Assembly (NCBI RefSeq): GCF_000724625.1
Contig: NZ_CP007139.1
Span: 4,836,001-4,900,000, forward strand
DNA from: Fimbriimonas ginsengisoli Gsoil 348
Lineage (GTDB): Bacteria; Armatimonadota; Fimbriimonadia; Fimbriimonadales; Fimbriimonadaceae
DNA length: 64,000 nt
Reading direction: 5' to 3'
Part shown: one piece after another, positions 1 to 9,121 of the stretch
Layout: each line of letters starts with the position of its first letter
Numbering within the stretch: position 1 is the first letter of the stretch
The notes under the pieces: generated by a model
The model's database searches: none
What the model was told of the DNA's origin: nothing
The model's input: only the letters and a program-made list of their open reading frames with translations
Program-made: the position numbers and the translations under genes

Positions 1-591
1 CTGAACGGTAATATACGCCTTCCCATCCGTGAACGTAGTGAATTCGACAGGAAAGCCCAGCCAAGTCCCTTTGTATTGTTTAGCGCCGCTAGCGAAAACG
101 TAAGTGGGAGCCGTATCGATTGACGCCACTGATTTGGCATCTCCAGACTCTCCGCATCCAAACGTGAAGTTACGGGTGGCGCGGGTAGCGGGCAACGGTC
201 GCGTGATCGGTGCAAACTCAAGAGCCGCACCGCCCACGTCGGAGCGGGTGAGACTAAGCACGTTATTCGGCTTTACAGTTCCGTCCAGGGTAAATGTTGC
301 GCCGTTATTTGCGAGACACGTCAAGTGCACAGTGGTTCCCTCGATCGTTCCAGACAGGAAACCTCCCGCATGATCTTCATCAACGCCCGGATCTTCGACT
401 TCGTAATCGCCTTCGTACGTGCCGTCTTTTTCACGATCTAAATCGATGGACATCTGAAAGCCATCGGGCAGGCTCGCGACGTAGAGGGTGTCGTCGGCAA
501 GGACGGCGCTTTTCGTCTGAGAAGACGAGTTCCCCCCGCAACCCCCAAACATCAGACCGAGGATCGCGAACCACAATATGCGTTTGTGCAT
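1..591 (-). CDS. Secreted lipoprotein of unknown function, 3' end cut by window edge
   Basis: An open frame reads on the minus strand from an ATG at 591 to the window edge, 197 codons with no stop. It begins with K/R, a hydrophobic stretch and the lipobox-like LMFGGC near residue 18, then a Gly/Ser/Asn linker. That is seen directly and implies export and lipidation at Cys. The rest is Asp/Gly/Thr-rich and beta-like; I do not recognise a family. It is divergent from the MmcQ gene starting at 662. Confidence 0.6.
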   Translation of the reverse strand, partial: MHKRILWFAILGLMFGGCGGNSSSQTKSAVLADDTLYVASLPDGFQMSIDLDREKDGTYEGDYEVEDPGVDEDHAGGFLSGTIEGTTVHLTCLANNGATFTLDGTVKPNNVLSLTRSDVGGAALEFAPITRPLPATRATRNFTFGCGESGDAKSVASIDTAPTYVFASGAKQYKGTWLGFPVEFTTFTDGKAYITVQ

Positions 592-661
592 TCACGGAGT
601 ATGACGGAGCGGCGTTCGCATAAAATTGCAGTAAACATGTTACTAAGTTTTCGGCGATAGA

Positions 662-1021
662 ATGGATAGCGTGAACAGCCACTTCCCCACCATCCAGGCC
701 CACTGCCTCTCCAAGCCAAACGCCTACGAGGACTATCCGTGGGGTGACACGGTTTGGAAGGTGAAGCCGAAGGATAAGATCTTCTGCTTCGGCGGCGTCG
801 ATTCCGACAAAATCACCGTCAAGGCGACTCAAGATGAGCAGGCGGCGTTAACTCAGCTCCCGGGAATCGTCCCTGCGCCGTACCTCGCACGCCACGGGTG
901 GATATCCGTCGATCTTGCCGAGCCTCAAAATGCCGAGATGGCGCTCGAGCTGATCGACCGGAGCTACGAGCTCGTTGTTTCACCGCCGAAGAAATCTAAG
1001 GTGCATCCTCAACCAAGTTAG
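662..1021 (+). CDS. MmcQ/YjbR family protein
   Basis: The 119-residue protein has the hallmarks of the MmcQ/YjbR (CyaY-like fold) family. It has an N-terminal K-P-x-A-Y-E-D-Y-P-W-G segment (about residues 18-28), a V-W-K-V core strand, the K-I-F-C-F-G strand and a C-terminal W-I-S-V-D-L strand followed by an amphipathic helix. Members are small putative DNA-binding proteins of unclear role. The length is normal for the family. Its last 26 bp overlap the convergent gene ending at 996. Confidence 0.85.
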   Translation: MDSVNSHFPTIQAHCLSKPNAYEDYPWGDTVWKVKPKDKIFCFGGVDSDKITVKATQDEQAALTQLPGIVPAPYLARHGWISVDLAEPQNAEMALELIDRSYELVVSPPKKSKVHPQPS

Positions 1022-1628
1022 CTTTGATGTAAGCCGACTGCCGTCCGATCTGGTCGCGCTCTTTATCGTTTAGGCCCCATTTCCTCAAAGTGGATACTGG
1101 CGGCATCTTTAGCAGCCGGCCAACCAGAAAGACCGTATCGCGCGGTTGGACGACGAGTTGATGCTCACCCTTATGGCCCGGATTCGTGGGCTCATCCATC
1201 TTTACTAAGATGCTATCCGCCTCCGTGGGACCGATGCTAAAGATCTTGTCCCCCGGTACCGTCTGGACGGATGCGCCGTCGATTCGGACCAAGTGCCCGA
1301 CATATTGGGGCGTCCCATCGATGATGTCGATGAACGTAGCCGGCCGACCCGTCGCCGCTCGATAGTCGGTCCCGGTTGGAGATTCGACGATACGGCCACC
1401 TCCCGTGACCACCGCGAACCGCTCGGCTCGTCCGCTCGTACCCGGCTCATCGAGAATCGCGACATTGAACGCCCGCGGCCCGGCTTGCTGGTTCAGTTTC
1501 GGAATCAACAGGTACGCGAACCCAAACGCCATCGCCCCTGCGAAAAGCGTGCAGAGAACCACGAGATTGATCCGTCGCGGATCTGGGTTTTCCCGGAGTG
1601 GAATGCGTACATCCGATTGGTCGTCCAT
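996..1628 (-). CDS. Single-pass membrane protein of unknown function
   Basis: The 210-residue protein has a charged N-terminus, one transmembrane helix at about residues 22-44 (LVVLCTLFAGAMAFGFAYLL) and a long extracytoplasmic domain rich in beta-prone segments. I recognise no family. The internal run around residues 95-145 looks OB-like, but this is only an impression. It converges on and overlaps the MmcQ gene by 26 bp. Confidence 0.6.
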   Translation of the reverse strand: MDDQSDVRIPLRENPDPRRINLVVLCTLFAGAMAFGFAYLLIPKLNQQAGPRAFNVAILDEPGTSGRAERFAVVTGGGRIVESPTGTDYRAATGRPATFIDIIDGTPQYVGHLVRIDGASVQTVPGDKIFSIGPTEADSILVKMDEPTNPGHKGEHQLVVQPRDTVFLVGRLLKMPPVSTLRKWGLNDKERDQIGRQSAYIKANLVEDAP

Positions 1629-1664
1629 TTCAAAACACCTAAGTTAGCCACGCCCTACAAGTAG

Positions 1665-1710
1665 TAGTGGCACGGGCGGCCCGCCTGAGTAAGAACCTTT
1701 CGTTGATCCA
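1665..1710. repeat. Copy 1 of the CACGGGCGG-type palindromic repeat
   Basis: It reads AGTGGCACGGGCGGCCCGCC followed by a tail GAGTAAGAACCTTTCGTTGA. The same palindromic head and tail recur at 19771-19862 and 44991-45060. It is intergenic, upstream of the DNA glycosylase gene. No reading frame uses it. Confidence 0.7.
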
Positions 1711-1831
1711 TCGAAACTCGTACCGGGTCGAAGCCCCTAAGAGTAGGGCTCGCCAAACGCCTAATATGGTTCCCACTTGACCACGCCCTGTCCCATTGCC
1801 ACGCCGCAACGTTTTCCGCTACCGTAGATCT

Positions 1832-2734
1832 ATGCCGGAGTTTCCCGACATCGAGCTGTATCGAGTACGGCTCGCCGAGCGAATCGTCGGATCGAACGTC
1901 GAGTCGCTGACCTTCTTCAATCCTTTCGTTCTTCGCTCGTACGCCGTAGCTCCTCAGGAGTTCACGGGCCTTAAGGTCGTAGGGATCGAAAGGCTTGGCA
2001 AGCGGATCGTCATCGCGGTGGAAAACGAGCGCTTCATCGTCATCCACCTCATGGTGGCGGGACGGCTGCAGTGGCAATCACCCGCCCCGGACGCCAAGCG
2101 AGCGACCGGAAAGATCCAGCTCGCCGCGTTTCGGTTCTCGACCGGCCTGCTCTCGTTGATCGAGTCCTCGACCCGGAAGCGCGCGTCGATCCACCTCGTC
2201 GCCGGCCGCGCCGGGCTTGCCGAGCACGAGCGCGGCGGTCTGAATCTCATGGATTCGACCCCCGCTGAGTTCGCCCAGCGGCTGCGGGCCACGAACCGGA
2301 CCCTGAAGCGAGCGCTGACCGACCCTCGCACCTTCGACGGAATCGGCAACGCATACTCCGACGAAATCCTCTTCGCCGCCCGGATCTCCCCGGTGAGAAC
2401 GACCGGTTCCCTCAAAGACGAGGAGGTCGAACGCCTTCACAGGGCGACCGTCGAGACGCTGATCCACTGGACCGAGAAGCTCCAACGCACCGTCCCCGGC
2501 TTCCCTAAGAACGCCGACGTCACCGCGTTCCGACCCGATTTCGCCGTTCACAACCGCTTCGGTCACCCCTGCCCAAACTGCGGAGCCCCGATCCAACACA
2601 TCGTCTACGCCGAAAACGAGACGAACTACTGCGCCCGCTGCCAAAACGAAGGCCGCCTCCTCGCCGACCGAAGCCTATCGAGGCTCCTGAAGGACGACTG
2701 GCCAAAGACGCTGGAGGAGATGCTTGGGGGATAG
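1832..2734 (+). CDS. mutM: Formamidopyrimidine-DNA glycosylase (Fpg/MutM family)
   Basis: This is a base-excision repair glycosylase/AP lyase. I chose the ATG at 1832 because Fpg enzymes need Pro directly after Met as the Schiff-base nucleophile, and here the protein begins M-P-E-F-P-D-I-E. Visible hallmarks are Pro2 and Glu3, Lys57 in LGKRIV (the equivalent of E. coli Lys57), the H2TH segment with GIGNAYSDEILF, and a C-terminal zinc finger with Cys247, Cys250, Cys267 and Cys270. At 300 residues it is slightly longer than E. coli MutM because of a tail after the finger. Divergence from the canonical PELPEVE start could mean an Fpg2/Nei-like subclass. Confidence 0.9.
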   Translation: MPEFPDIELYRVRLAERIVGSNVESLTFFNPFVLRSYAVAPQEFTGLKVVGIERLGKRIVIAVENERFIVIHLMVAGRLQWQSPAPDAKRATGKIQLAAFRFSTGLLSLIESSTRKRASIHLVAGRAGLAEHERGGLNLMDSTPAEFAQRLRATNRTLKRALTDPRTFDGIGNAYSDEILFAARISPVRTTGSLKDEEVERLHRATVETLIHWTEKLQRTVPGFPKNADVTAFRPDFAVHNRFGHPCPNCGAPIQHIVYAENETNYCARCQNEGRLLADRSLSRLLKDDWPKTLEEMLGG

Positions 2735-2813
2735 GCGTTAAGGCGTTGGGCGTTAAACCTGGCGAAACTGTTTTCTGCCAATCCAAGACTTTCCCAGCGC
2801 CCAACGCCTCAAT
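2733..2813. repeat. GCGTTGGGC-family inverted repeat, copy a
   Basis: The left arm (2733-2757) contains GGCGTTAAGGCGTTGGGCGT. The right arm (2795-2813) contains the complement CAGCGCCCAACGCCT. The arms can pair into a stem with a loop of about 38 bases directly after the mutM stop codon. Related copies lie at 4053-4170, 13888-13982, 36522-36553 and 47551-47572. Confidence 0.7.
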
Positions 2814-2866
2814 CCCGCAAGATCGAAGAAGCCCGGCTCCCTCTAAAAGGCGCACAATCGGACTCG

Positions 2867-4069
2867 ATGGATGCGCAGGTTCTTCGGTCTTGGTGGGCGA
2901 CTCGGCAGGGGCTTCCGATGGGGATGCCGGGAGCTCGACCGGCGGATGTGTTGGCGAAATCGGGGTGGTCGCGGTCCGTCGGCGGTGCCAATCCTTACCT
3001 AACGCTCCTCGCCCGCGCCGGAACGTCGCGGGAAGAAGCCGATAGAGCCGTCGCCGACCTCCAAATTCACGAGCTTCCAAGCGCCCGCGGCTGCACCTAC
3101 GTTGTTCCCCAAGAAGATTTCGCGTTAGCCCTGAAGGTCAGCCAAGGTTTTGGCGACGCCGGCGATATCCAAGTTGCCAAGAAATACCTTGGCGTCACCG
3201 ACGATGAGCTGGAGCACCTGGAGGAGCGAACGTTAGACGTTCTGTCAAAAGGTCCCAAGGACCCGACCGCCTTGCGAAACGAGCTGGGCGACGCCGTGCG
3301 AAACCTCGGCCCAGAGGGAAAAAAGCGAGGCCAAACGACCACGCTTCCCCTCATTCTCGGTCGCCTACAGACTCGCGGAGAGATTCGCCGGGTTCCGGTC
3401 AACGGACGAATCGACCAACAGCGGTACGCCTACACCCGATGGGAAAACAATCCGCTGGCCGGGTTTGACCTGTCCACCGAGGAGGCGTATACGGAGATGG
3501 CTCGCCGCTATTTTCGCTGGACCGGCCCCGCCAGCGTCCAACACTTCCAATGGTTCTCCGCGCTTGGCGTCAAGGGGTCCAAGTCGGCACTCGAACCACT
3601 TGGATTAGTTCCCATCGAACCGGGAAGCGACCTGCTGATGTTTCCGGACGAATTGGACGCTCTCCACGCCCACCGCGTCCCGAGCGAGCCGCAATACTCG
3701 CTCATCAGCGCGCTCGATGGAATTTTCCTCCACCGCAGAGATGTGGCCTCATTCCTGGAAGAAGCCGATAAGGATCGAAAGCTCCCGGGTGAAAAAGGGC
3801 TTATTCGCGCCCGAGATCTACAGGACCTGAACAACCACGCTATCGTCGACCGTGGCCGAATCGTCGGCCTGTGGGAATACGAGCAGCCGACCGAATCGAT
3901 CGTCTGGCTCGGCTTCGTGGAGCCAAGCGAGGCGCTTCGTGCGGAGGTAGCTAGGGTTGAAGCCTATGTCCGCGACCAACTCGGCGACTGCCGCTCCTTC
4001 AGCCTCGACTCCCCCGCCAGCCGCCAAAAGACGATCGATATGCTGCGGGCAGGGGGCGCTGGGCGTTAG
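2867..4069 (+). CDS. Winged-helix DNA-binding protein, AlkZ/HTH_42-like
   Basis: The 400-residue protein resembles the large winged-helix family (HTH_42) that includes DNA glycosylases of the AlkZ/YcaQ type. Supporting segments are the early R-x-W-W-x-x-R-Q helix, an I-R-R-V-P-V-N-G wing strand near residue 175, A-R-R-Y-F-R-W-T-G-P-A-S-V-Q-H-F-Q-W near residue 215, and the C-terminal IVDRGRIVGLWEYE strand. QHFQ is a QxxQ pattern and not the catalytic QxQ/QxD, so enzyme activity is not shown. It follows mutM on the same strand, which fits a repair role by inference. Its final codons run into repeat copy b. Confidence 0.65.
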   Translation: MDAQVLRSWWATRQGLPMGMPGARPADVLAKSGWSRSVGGANPYLTLLARAGTSREEADRAVADLQIHELPSARGCTYVVPQEDFALALKVSQGFGDAGDIQVAKKYLGVTDDELEHLEERTLDVLSKGPKDPTALRNELGDAVRNLGPEGKKRGQTTTLPLILGRLQTRGEIRRVPVNGRIDQQRYAYTRWENNPLAGFDLSTEEAYTEMARRYFRWTGPASVQHFQWFSALGVKGSKSALEPLGLVPIEPGSDLLMFPDELDALHAHRVPSEPQYSLISALDGIFLHRRDVASFLEEADKDRKLPGEKGLIRARDLQDLNNHAIVDRGRIVGLWEYEQPTESIVWLGFVEPSEALRAEVARVEAYVRDQLGDCRSFSLDSPASRQKTIDMLRAGGAGR

Positions 4070-4170
4070 GTGTTGGGCGCTGGGACAAGGCAGACACCCG
4101 CTTAGGTCTCAAGTGTCCTACCAGCCTCCGCGTTCCCGAAAGCGCCCAACGCCCAACGCCCGACGCCCAT
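4053..4170. repeat. GCGTTGGGC-family inverted repeat, copy b
   Basis: The left arm GGGCGCTGGGCGTTAGGTGT begins inside the last codons of the preceding gene. The right arm AGCGCCCAACGCCCAACGCC starts at 4141. The arms are complementary and separated by about 57 bases, so an RNA hairpin is possible. Confidence 0.7.
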
Positions 4171-4228
4171 CCCAGCCATTTCTCCCGCAAAGAGCGACGC
4201 CGCGGGCCCGAACGGGGTAAATGGAAGT

Positions 4229-6214
4229 ATGCCCTTGTTAGCCGCCGCGCTTCTTCTTGCGCAGGCTCCGACGCTTCATGTGCCCGCGATCTTCGCGGAC
4301 AACATGGTGCTGCAAAGAAACCAGCCGCTGCCGTTCTTCGGCACCGCCCAACCTGGAACCCACATCGACGTCACGTTAAACGGCCACCACGCCTACACCA
4401 ATGCCAAGCGCGACGGTACCTGGATGGTCAAGCTCCGCCCGATGGACGCGGGCGGCCCGTATACGGCGACGATCACCGGCGACGGCACCATCACTCTCCG
4501 GAACGTGATGGTCGGCGAAGTTTGGCTCTGCTCGGGTCAGTCGAATATGGAAATGCGAGTGGGCGAAGCCCGCGAAAGCCAGGTCGCCCAATCGCTCGCC
4601 GACCCGGATATTCGAATGTTCACCGTTCAGCATCTGAGTTCGGAGATCCCCGCCCCCGACGTTACGGGCAGTTGGGTCACCTCCTCCGGCGACAGTGTCG
4701 TGAACTTCTCCGCCGTTGCGTATTGGTACGCAGTCGAGCTCCACAAAAAGCTGGGAGTGCCGATCGGACTCATCCACTCCTCCTGGGGCGGAACCCCGAT
4801 CGAGGCGTGGACGAGCCGGCACGCCTATAACGTGAAGCCGACCTTGGCCCCGATCGTAAAAAACTATCTTGCCGGCCTTCACGATTTCCCCGAGCGGAAA
4901 GCGGAATACGACCGCAAGCTAGCCGACTGGAAGGAAAGCGTCTATCACACGGATACCGGAAACGACGGGTTCGGAATGAGATATCCGGAGCCGGACTGCG
5001 ATACCACTTCCTGGCGTCAGGTGACCCTCCCCAACCTGCTAGAAGTGACGGAGAACCGCCAAATGGACGGAGCGGTTTGGTATCGCAAAACCATCGATGT
5101 TCCCGCCGAATGGGCCGGTAAGCCTTTGCGCCTCGTGCTCGGCACGATTAAAGATTTCGACATCACCTACTTCAACGGCCGCCGAATCGGCGCGATCGAC
5201 GACCGCACCCCCTACTGGTACGCCGTCGATCGGGTCTATCCCGTTCCTCCGGCGCTCGTCCACGCCGGAGCCAACACCATTGCGGTACGAATCTTCAACC
5301 AGTTCGGCCCCGGCGGCTTCACCGGCGGCGCCAACCAGCTTAAAATCGCCCCCGCCGACGGCTCCGGCGAACCGATCTTTTTAGAAGGCGCGTGGCTTAG
5401 CAAGGTGGAAAGATATATCGAGCCCGCGACCGAGGAAGTCGTCAACTCGAAACCGCAACCACCATTTGGTCCTGGCCATCCTTGGGCTCCGGGCGGCCTG
5501 TACAACGGCATGATCGATCCGCTCATCCCGTACGCCATCAAGGGTGTGCTCTGGTACCAGGGCGAGGCGAATGTTAACTACGCCTACCAATACCGGGAGC
5601 TATTCCCAACGCTTATCGAGGATTGGCGACGGCGGTGGGAAGAAGGCGACATGCCGTTCTATTTCGTACAGCTCGCCGGATACACCGAACGGCTGAACGA
5701 CCCGGTCGAAAGCAACTGGGCGGAGCTGCGGGAGGCTCAGGCAAAGGCGCTCGCGCTCCCCAATACCGGAATGGCTACCGCGGTGGACATTGGCGAGGCC
5801 AATGACATTCACCCGAAGAACAAGCGCGAAGTCGGCCGCCGCCTCGCCCTCATCGCCTTGGCGAGAGACTACGGACAGAAGGTGATCTACACAGGTCCGA
5901 CCATGCGCGAAGTCAAGTTCGAGGGGAGCGAAGCTCACATCCAGTACGACAACGTTGCCGACGGTCTTAAGAGCGTCGACGGGAGCGCCCTCGGCGCGTT
6001 CACAATCGCGGGCGAAGACCACAAGTTCTACTGGGGCGTGGCAAAGCTCGTTGGAAATACGGTGGTCGTGTCGAACCCCTACGTGCCAAAACCGGTCGCC
6101 GTCCGCTATGCTTGGGCGAACAACCCGTATGTCAACCTCGCGAATTCGGAAGGGCTCCCGGCTCTCCCGTTCCGCACCGACGACTGGCCGGGAATAACTT
6201 CGGGGGCAAGATGA
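4229..6214 (+). CDS. Sialate O-acetylesterase (SGNH-type), paralogue 1
   Basis: The 661-residue secreted carbohydrate esterase starts with a short hydrophobic signal (MPLLAAALLLAQA). A beta domain with FADNMVLQR follows, then the SGNH block I motif CSGQSNMEM near residue 104. A second block GLIHSSWGGTPIEAW lies near 185, a jelly-roll-like insertion with AVWYRKTIDVP near 285, and the catalytic-domain return LWYQGEANV near 440. D-x-x-x-I-H-P-K-N-K near 525 supplies the Asp/His of the triad. Such enzymes remove acetyl groups from sialic acids or other sugars. It overlaps the next gene by ATGA, which implies coupled translation, and is a paralogue of the gene at 11853-13772. Confidence 0.92.
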   Translation: MPLLAAALLLAQAPTLHVPAIFADNMVLQRNQPLPFFGTAQPGTHIDVTLNGHHAYTNAKRDGTWMVKLRPMDAGGPYTATITGDGTITLRNVMVGEVWLCSGQSNMEMRVGEARESQVAQSLADPDIRMFTVQHLSSEIPAPDVTGSWVTSSGDSVVNFSAVAYWYAVELHKKLGVPIGLIHSSWGGTPIEAWTSRHAYNVKPTLAPIVKNYLAGLHDFPERKAEYDRKLADWKESVYHTDTGNDGFGMRYPEPDCDTTSWRQVTLPNLLEVTENRQMDGAVWYRKTIDVPAEWAGKPLRLVLGTIKDFDITYFNGRRIGAIDDRTPYWYAVDRVYPVPPALVHAGANTIAVRIFNQFGPGGFTGGANQLKIAPADGSGEPIFLEGAWLSKVERYIEPATEEVVNSKPQPPFGPGHPWAPGGLYNGMIDPLIPYAIKGVLWYQGEANVNYAYQYRELFPTLIEDWRRRWEEGDMPFYFVQLAGYTERLNDPVESNWAELREAQAKALALPNTGMATAVDIGEANDIHPKNKREVGRRLALIALARDYGQKVIYTGPTMREVKFEGSEAHIQYDNVADGLKSVDGSALGAFTIAGEDHKFYWGVAKLVGNTVVVSNPYVPKPVAVRYAWANNPYVNLANSEGLPALPFRTDDWPGITSGAR

Positions 6215-7005
6215 GAACGATTCGACTTTGGGAAGGGGATGCGCCGGGCGCAGTCGGCCATGAAGAGCTCGACATCCCGACGCTGACGGTTCTGTCGGAG
6301 CAGGCAGGCGAGAGCAAGCCGGCATTTATCGTCTTCCCCGGCGGCGCTTATGCCATGCTGGCCGACCACGAGGGCCTGCCGGTGGCAAAGTGGTTTGAGA
6401 CGGTCGGCGTCCGGGGGTTCGTGCTTCGGTACCGGCTCGGTCCGCGTTACCACCACCCGATCGAGCTTGGAGATGCTGCTCGCGCGGTCCGGCTCGTCCG
6501 GTCGAGAGCCGCCGAATTCGGAGTTGACCCGAAGAAGATCGGCGTGCTTGGATTCTCCGCCGGCGGGCACCTCGCTTCGACGATTTCCACTCACCACGAT
6601 TCCGGATCTGACTCCGCCTCCGATCCAATCGATCGAGCCTCCTCCCGCCCCGATGCCGCGACGCTGATCTACCCCGTCATTTCGATGACCGCACCATTCG
6701 GGCACATGTATTCGCGAGAGATGCTGCTCGGAAAGAATTCGACCGATCAGCAAGCGGAAGCGCTTTCCAACTACAAGACCGTCTCCCTCGACACTCCCCC
6801 GACCTTCCTGTGCCACGGAGCGAACGACGACGCCGTCCCCGTCCAAAATTCCCTTCTCTACAGCCAGGCCCTCGCCGACCACAAGGTTCCGTTCGAGCTC
6901 CACGTCCCCAAACACGGCCCCCACGGCTTCGGCATGGGAGCGGCTGGCTCGCCGCAAGACTGGCGCCCAGCGGCCGAGAAGTGGCTTCGGGGAATCGGGT
7001 TTTAG
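6211..7005 (+). CDS. Alpha/beta hydrolase, BD-FAE/acetyl-xylan-esterase-like
   Basis: I placed the start at the ATG at 6211, which overlaps the stop of the upstream esterase (ATGA), giving 264 residues. It shows the oxyanion region FPGGAYAML, the nucleophile elbow GFSAGGH near residue 113, a late Asp in HGANDDAVP near 200, and the catalytic His in HGPHGFGMG near 240. These define a serine hydrolase of the esterase/lipase fold related to acetyl xylan esterases. Operon context with a sialate O-acetylesterase suggests joint deacetylation of glycans (inference). Confidence 0.85.
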   Translation: MRTIRLWEGDAPGAVGHEELDIPTLTVLSEQAGESKPAFIVFPGGAYAMLADHEGLPVAKWFETVGVRGFVLRYRLGPRYHHPIELGDAARAVRLVRSRAAEFGVDPKKIGVLGFSAGGHLASTISTHHDSGSDSASDPIDRASSRPDAATLIYPVISMTAPFGHMYSREMLLGKNSTDQQAEALSNYKTVSLDTPPTFLCHGANDDAVPVQNSLLYSQALADHKVPFELHVPKHGPHGFGMGAAGSPQDWRPAAEKWLRGIGF

Positions 7006-7139
7006 CCCCCGGTCGTTCGGGTCGCGCAGGAGCAGGTGCGTAGGGTTAATCCGCACATTGGGATCGATTAGCCACAAAGGGGCCTTGTCGTGATGTGTTT
7101 TGCCAGGCAAGTTCTTGGCTAACGAAGATGGTATGGCCC

Positions 7140-7253
7140 GAACGAAGGTTCTGAGCCAGCCCCGAAGGGGGCGTCGATCCTCTAGCCCAGCGGCGTAAGC
7201 CCTGGGTAGCGAGGCCGGTGACGAACCGGCCCTGAAAGGGTCGCATCACCGCA
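7140..7253. repeat. Cluster of short palindromes in a gene-free stretch
   Basis: The 300 bases between 7006 and 7305 hold no convincing gene. They contain consecutive palindromes: AGCCCCGAAGGGGG, AGCCCAGCGGCGTAAGCCCT, and GGCCGGTGACGAACCGGCC followed by CCTGAAAGGG. This layout resembles non-coding intergenic repeats in Planctomycetes-type genomes (from memory, not searched). No other copy lies in this window. Confidence 0.5.
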
Positions 7254-7305
7254 TCTTTTAAGTGGGCAGCATGGCCGAACTGTCCTACTTGAACGCTGCC
7301 AGAGA

Positions 7306-7575
7306 CTACGCCCGTCCGCTTCGCGACTTTGGCGGCACCGGAGGTCGAACCGCGACGCCCGCCATTCCCTCTGTATCGTCTGGGCGAATCCGCCTTGCGC
7401 TAATGACAGACGGCTTCGTGCTGGTGGCAGACTGCAACCTTGAACCGCGGCTCCGGAGGCGCTCGATTCCGCATGAAACCGCGGCCGCCCAAATCGGAAC
7501 CGTCGACTGCAGCACAATGCTTAGCGCCAGAATCAGCGCGGAATAGATTAGCCACTGCGCTGGTGTGTTGAACAT
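7306..7575 (-). CDS. Small putative membrane protein
   Basis: An ATG at 7575 preceded by AAAGAG gives 89 residues, MFNTPAQWLIYSALILALSI at the N-terminus. One transmembrane helix is followed by a basic Ser/Arg-rich tail. I recognise no family. The opposite-strand frame over the same bases has no hydrophobic or domain signal, so I prefer this one, with modest confidence. Confidence 0.4.
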   Translation of the reverse strand: MFNTPAQWLIYSALILALSIVLQSTVPIWAAAVSCGIERLRSRGSRLQSATSTKPSVISARRIRPDDTEGMAGVAVRPPVPPKSRSGRA

Positions 7576-7735
7576 TCTCTTTACCGGTAACGCAAGACGG
7601 CCGCGCACGTTGCGTAGCTCATCACACTTGGCACCGCAATGTTTCATTCACGACGTCATGAGAATCTTTGTCGACGATCCCACCCAGAGTTCACGTCTTT
7701 TCACGAAGCTTCCTAATGCCGTCCAAAATGAACTC

Positions 7736-9088
7736 ATGCAGCGGCACGTGATCGTGGTGGGAGCGGGCGCGGCTGGCATTTTGGCGGCTTGGCGAGCCGC
7801 AACCCTCGGCGCGAAGGTCACTCTGGTCGAAAAGACCAACCGCGTCGGCACCAAGATCCTCGTCTCCGGGGGCGGGAAGTGCAACATCACTCATTCCGGG
7901 CCGATCGAAGACCTCCTCAAGGCGTTTCGTCCGGAGGAGGGACGCTTCATTCGCCCCGCCTGCTACCGTTTCCGCAACGAGGAGATCGTGGCGATGCTCA
8001 CCGCGAAGGGTCTGCGGGTTTACACCCGCCCCGATGGCCGAATCTTCCCCGTCGACCAAACCGCCAAGGATGTGGTCGGAATCCTGCGCGGATATCTCGA
8101 AGAAGAGCGGGTGGAAATCAAGCTTGAGTCCGCCGCAAGCGGCTTGATCGTTGAGAACGGAGCCGTGACCGGCATCCGCTACCGCCGAGCCCACACTCTG
8201 ACCCGAAGCCGCCTCGAGGAACCGGAGGGCTACCGGGCGAACACCGCGAAGAACCTTCTGAAGCAGCTCGATCCGGTCGCCGCCACCTCCGCCGGCGAAG
8301 AGATCGAGTTAAGAGCCGACCGCGTCATTTTGAGCACCGGCGGAAGCTCGTACCCCAATAGCGGCACCACCGGCGACGGCTGGCCCTGGATGCGCGAGCT
8401 TGGGCATACCGTGACCAAACTCCGCGCCGCGCTTGCTCCAATCTATCTGGAGACCACTCGCGAATGGTCCGGTATCGCGTTACGAGACATCGTACTGAAA
8501 GCCCGGCAGGGGAAAGAGATCGCCCGCTGGCAAGGCGACCTGCTCTTCACCCACCAAGGGGTCTCCGGACCGACCGCCCTCGCGGTCAGCCGCGTCGTGG
8601 CCGAGCAGATGGAAACCGGCGAGGTAACTCTCGAAGTGGATCTACGTCCGAACCACGCCTTTGAAGAGGTCGCGGCGGAACTCTTGGAGTTCGCGTCAAA
8701 GAACCCCGGCAAGCGAATTACCACTTTTGTCGACGCCCTGATCCCCGATCGCCTCGTCGAGTTCCTTGTCGACGCGGCCGGAATTCCGATCGATCTCACC
8801 GGCGCTCGTCTGGACCGAAAGGCAAGAAATCGGCTCGCCACCGTCCTCAAAGCGTGGCCCCTCGGCAAGGTTCGCCACGTACCTCTTGAAAAGGGCGAGG
8901 TCGTCGCCGGGGGCGTTTCGCTGGACGAAATCGATCCTCACTCCATGGCGTCGAAGAGAGTAAAGGGGCTCTACCTTTGCGGCGAGATCCTCGACGTCGC
9001 CGGCCCGGTAGGCGGATATAACCTCCAAGCCGCCTTCGCCACCGGGTACGTGGCCGGGGAATCCGCGGCCCGGCCCAACGCAACCTGA
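7736..9088 (+). CDS. NAD(P)/FAD-dependent oxidoreductase, HI0933/BaiN family
   Basis: From the ATG at 7736 the 450-residue protein begins with the FAD-binding Rossmann motif VVGAGAAGILAAW (G-x-G-x-x-G). The family signature LVSGGGKCNITH follows near residue 43, then TGGSSYPNSGTTGDGW near 200 and the C-terminal LYLCGEILDVAGPVGGYN near 415, which completes the FAD site. This is the HI0933-like flavoprotein family, whose substrates are mostly unknown. An in-frame ATG at 7658 would add 26 residues but the Rossmann strand should be near the terminus. Confidence 0.9.
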   Translation: MQRHVIVVGAGAAGILAAWRAATLGAKVTLVEKTNRVGTKILVSGGGKCNITHSGPIEDLLKAFRPEEGRFIRPACYRFRNEEIVAMLTAKGLRVYTRPDGRIFPVDQTAKDVVGILRGYLEEERVEIKLESAASGLIVENGAVTGIRYRRAHTLTRSRLEEPEGYRANTAKNLLKQLDPVAATSAGEEIELRADRVILSTGGSSYPNSGTTGDGWPWMRELGHTVTKLRAALAPIYLETTREWSGIALRDIVLKARQGKEIARWQGDLLFTHQGVSGPTALAVSRVVAEQMETGEVTLEVDLRPNHAFEEVAAELLEFASKNPGKRITTFVDALIPDRLVEFLVDAAGIPIDLTGARLDRKARNRLATVLKAWPLGKVRHVPLEKGEVVAGGVSLDEIDPHSMASKRVKGLYLCGEILDVAGPVGGYNLQAAFATGYVAGESAARPNAT

Positions 9089-9121
9089 GGAAACGCGCTA
9101 CAGTATCGGTAGACGAACGCC

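Noticed and set aside
7262-7546. Plus-strand frame over the small membrane-protein gene
   Set aside because: It lacks any domain or hydrophobic segment; the minus-strand frame has a membrane helix and a ribosome binding site.
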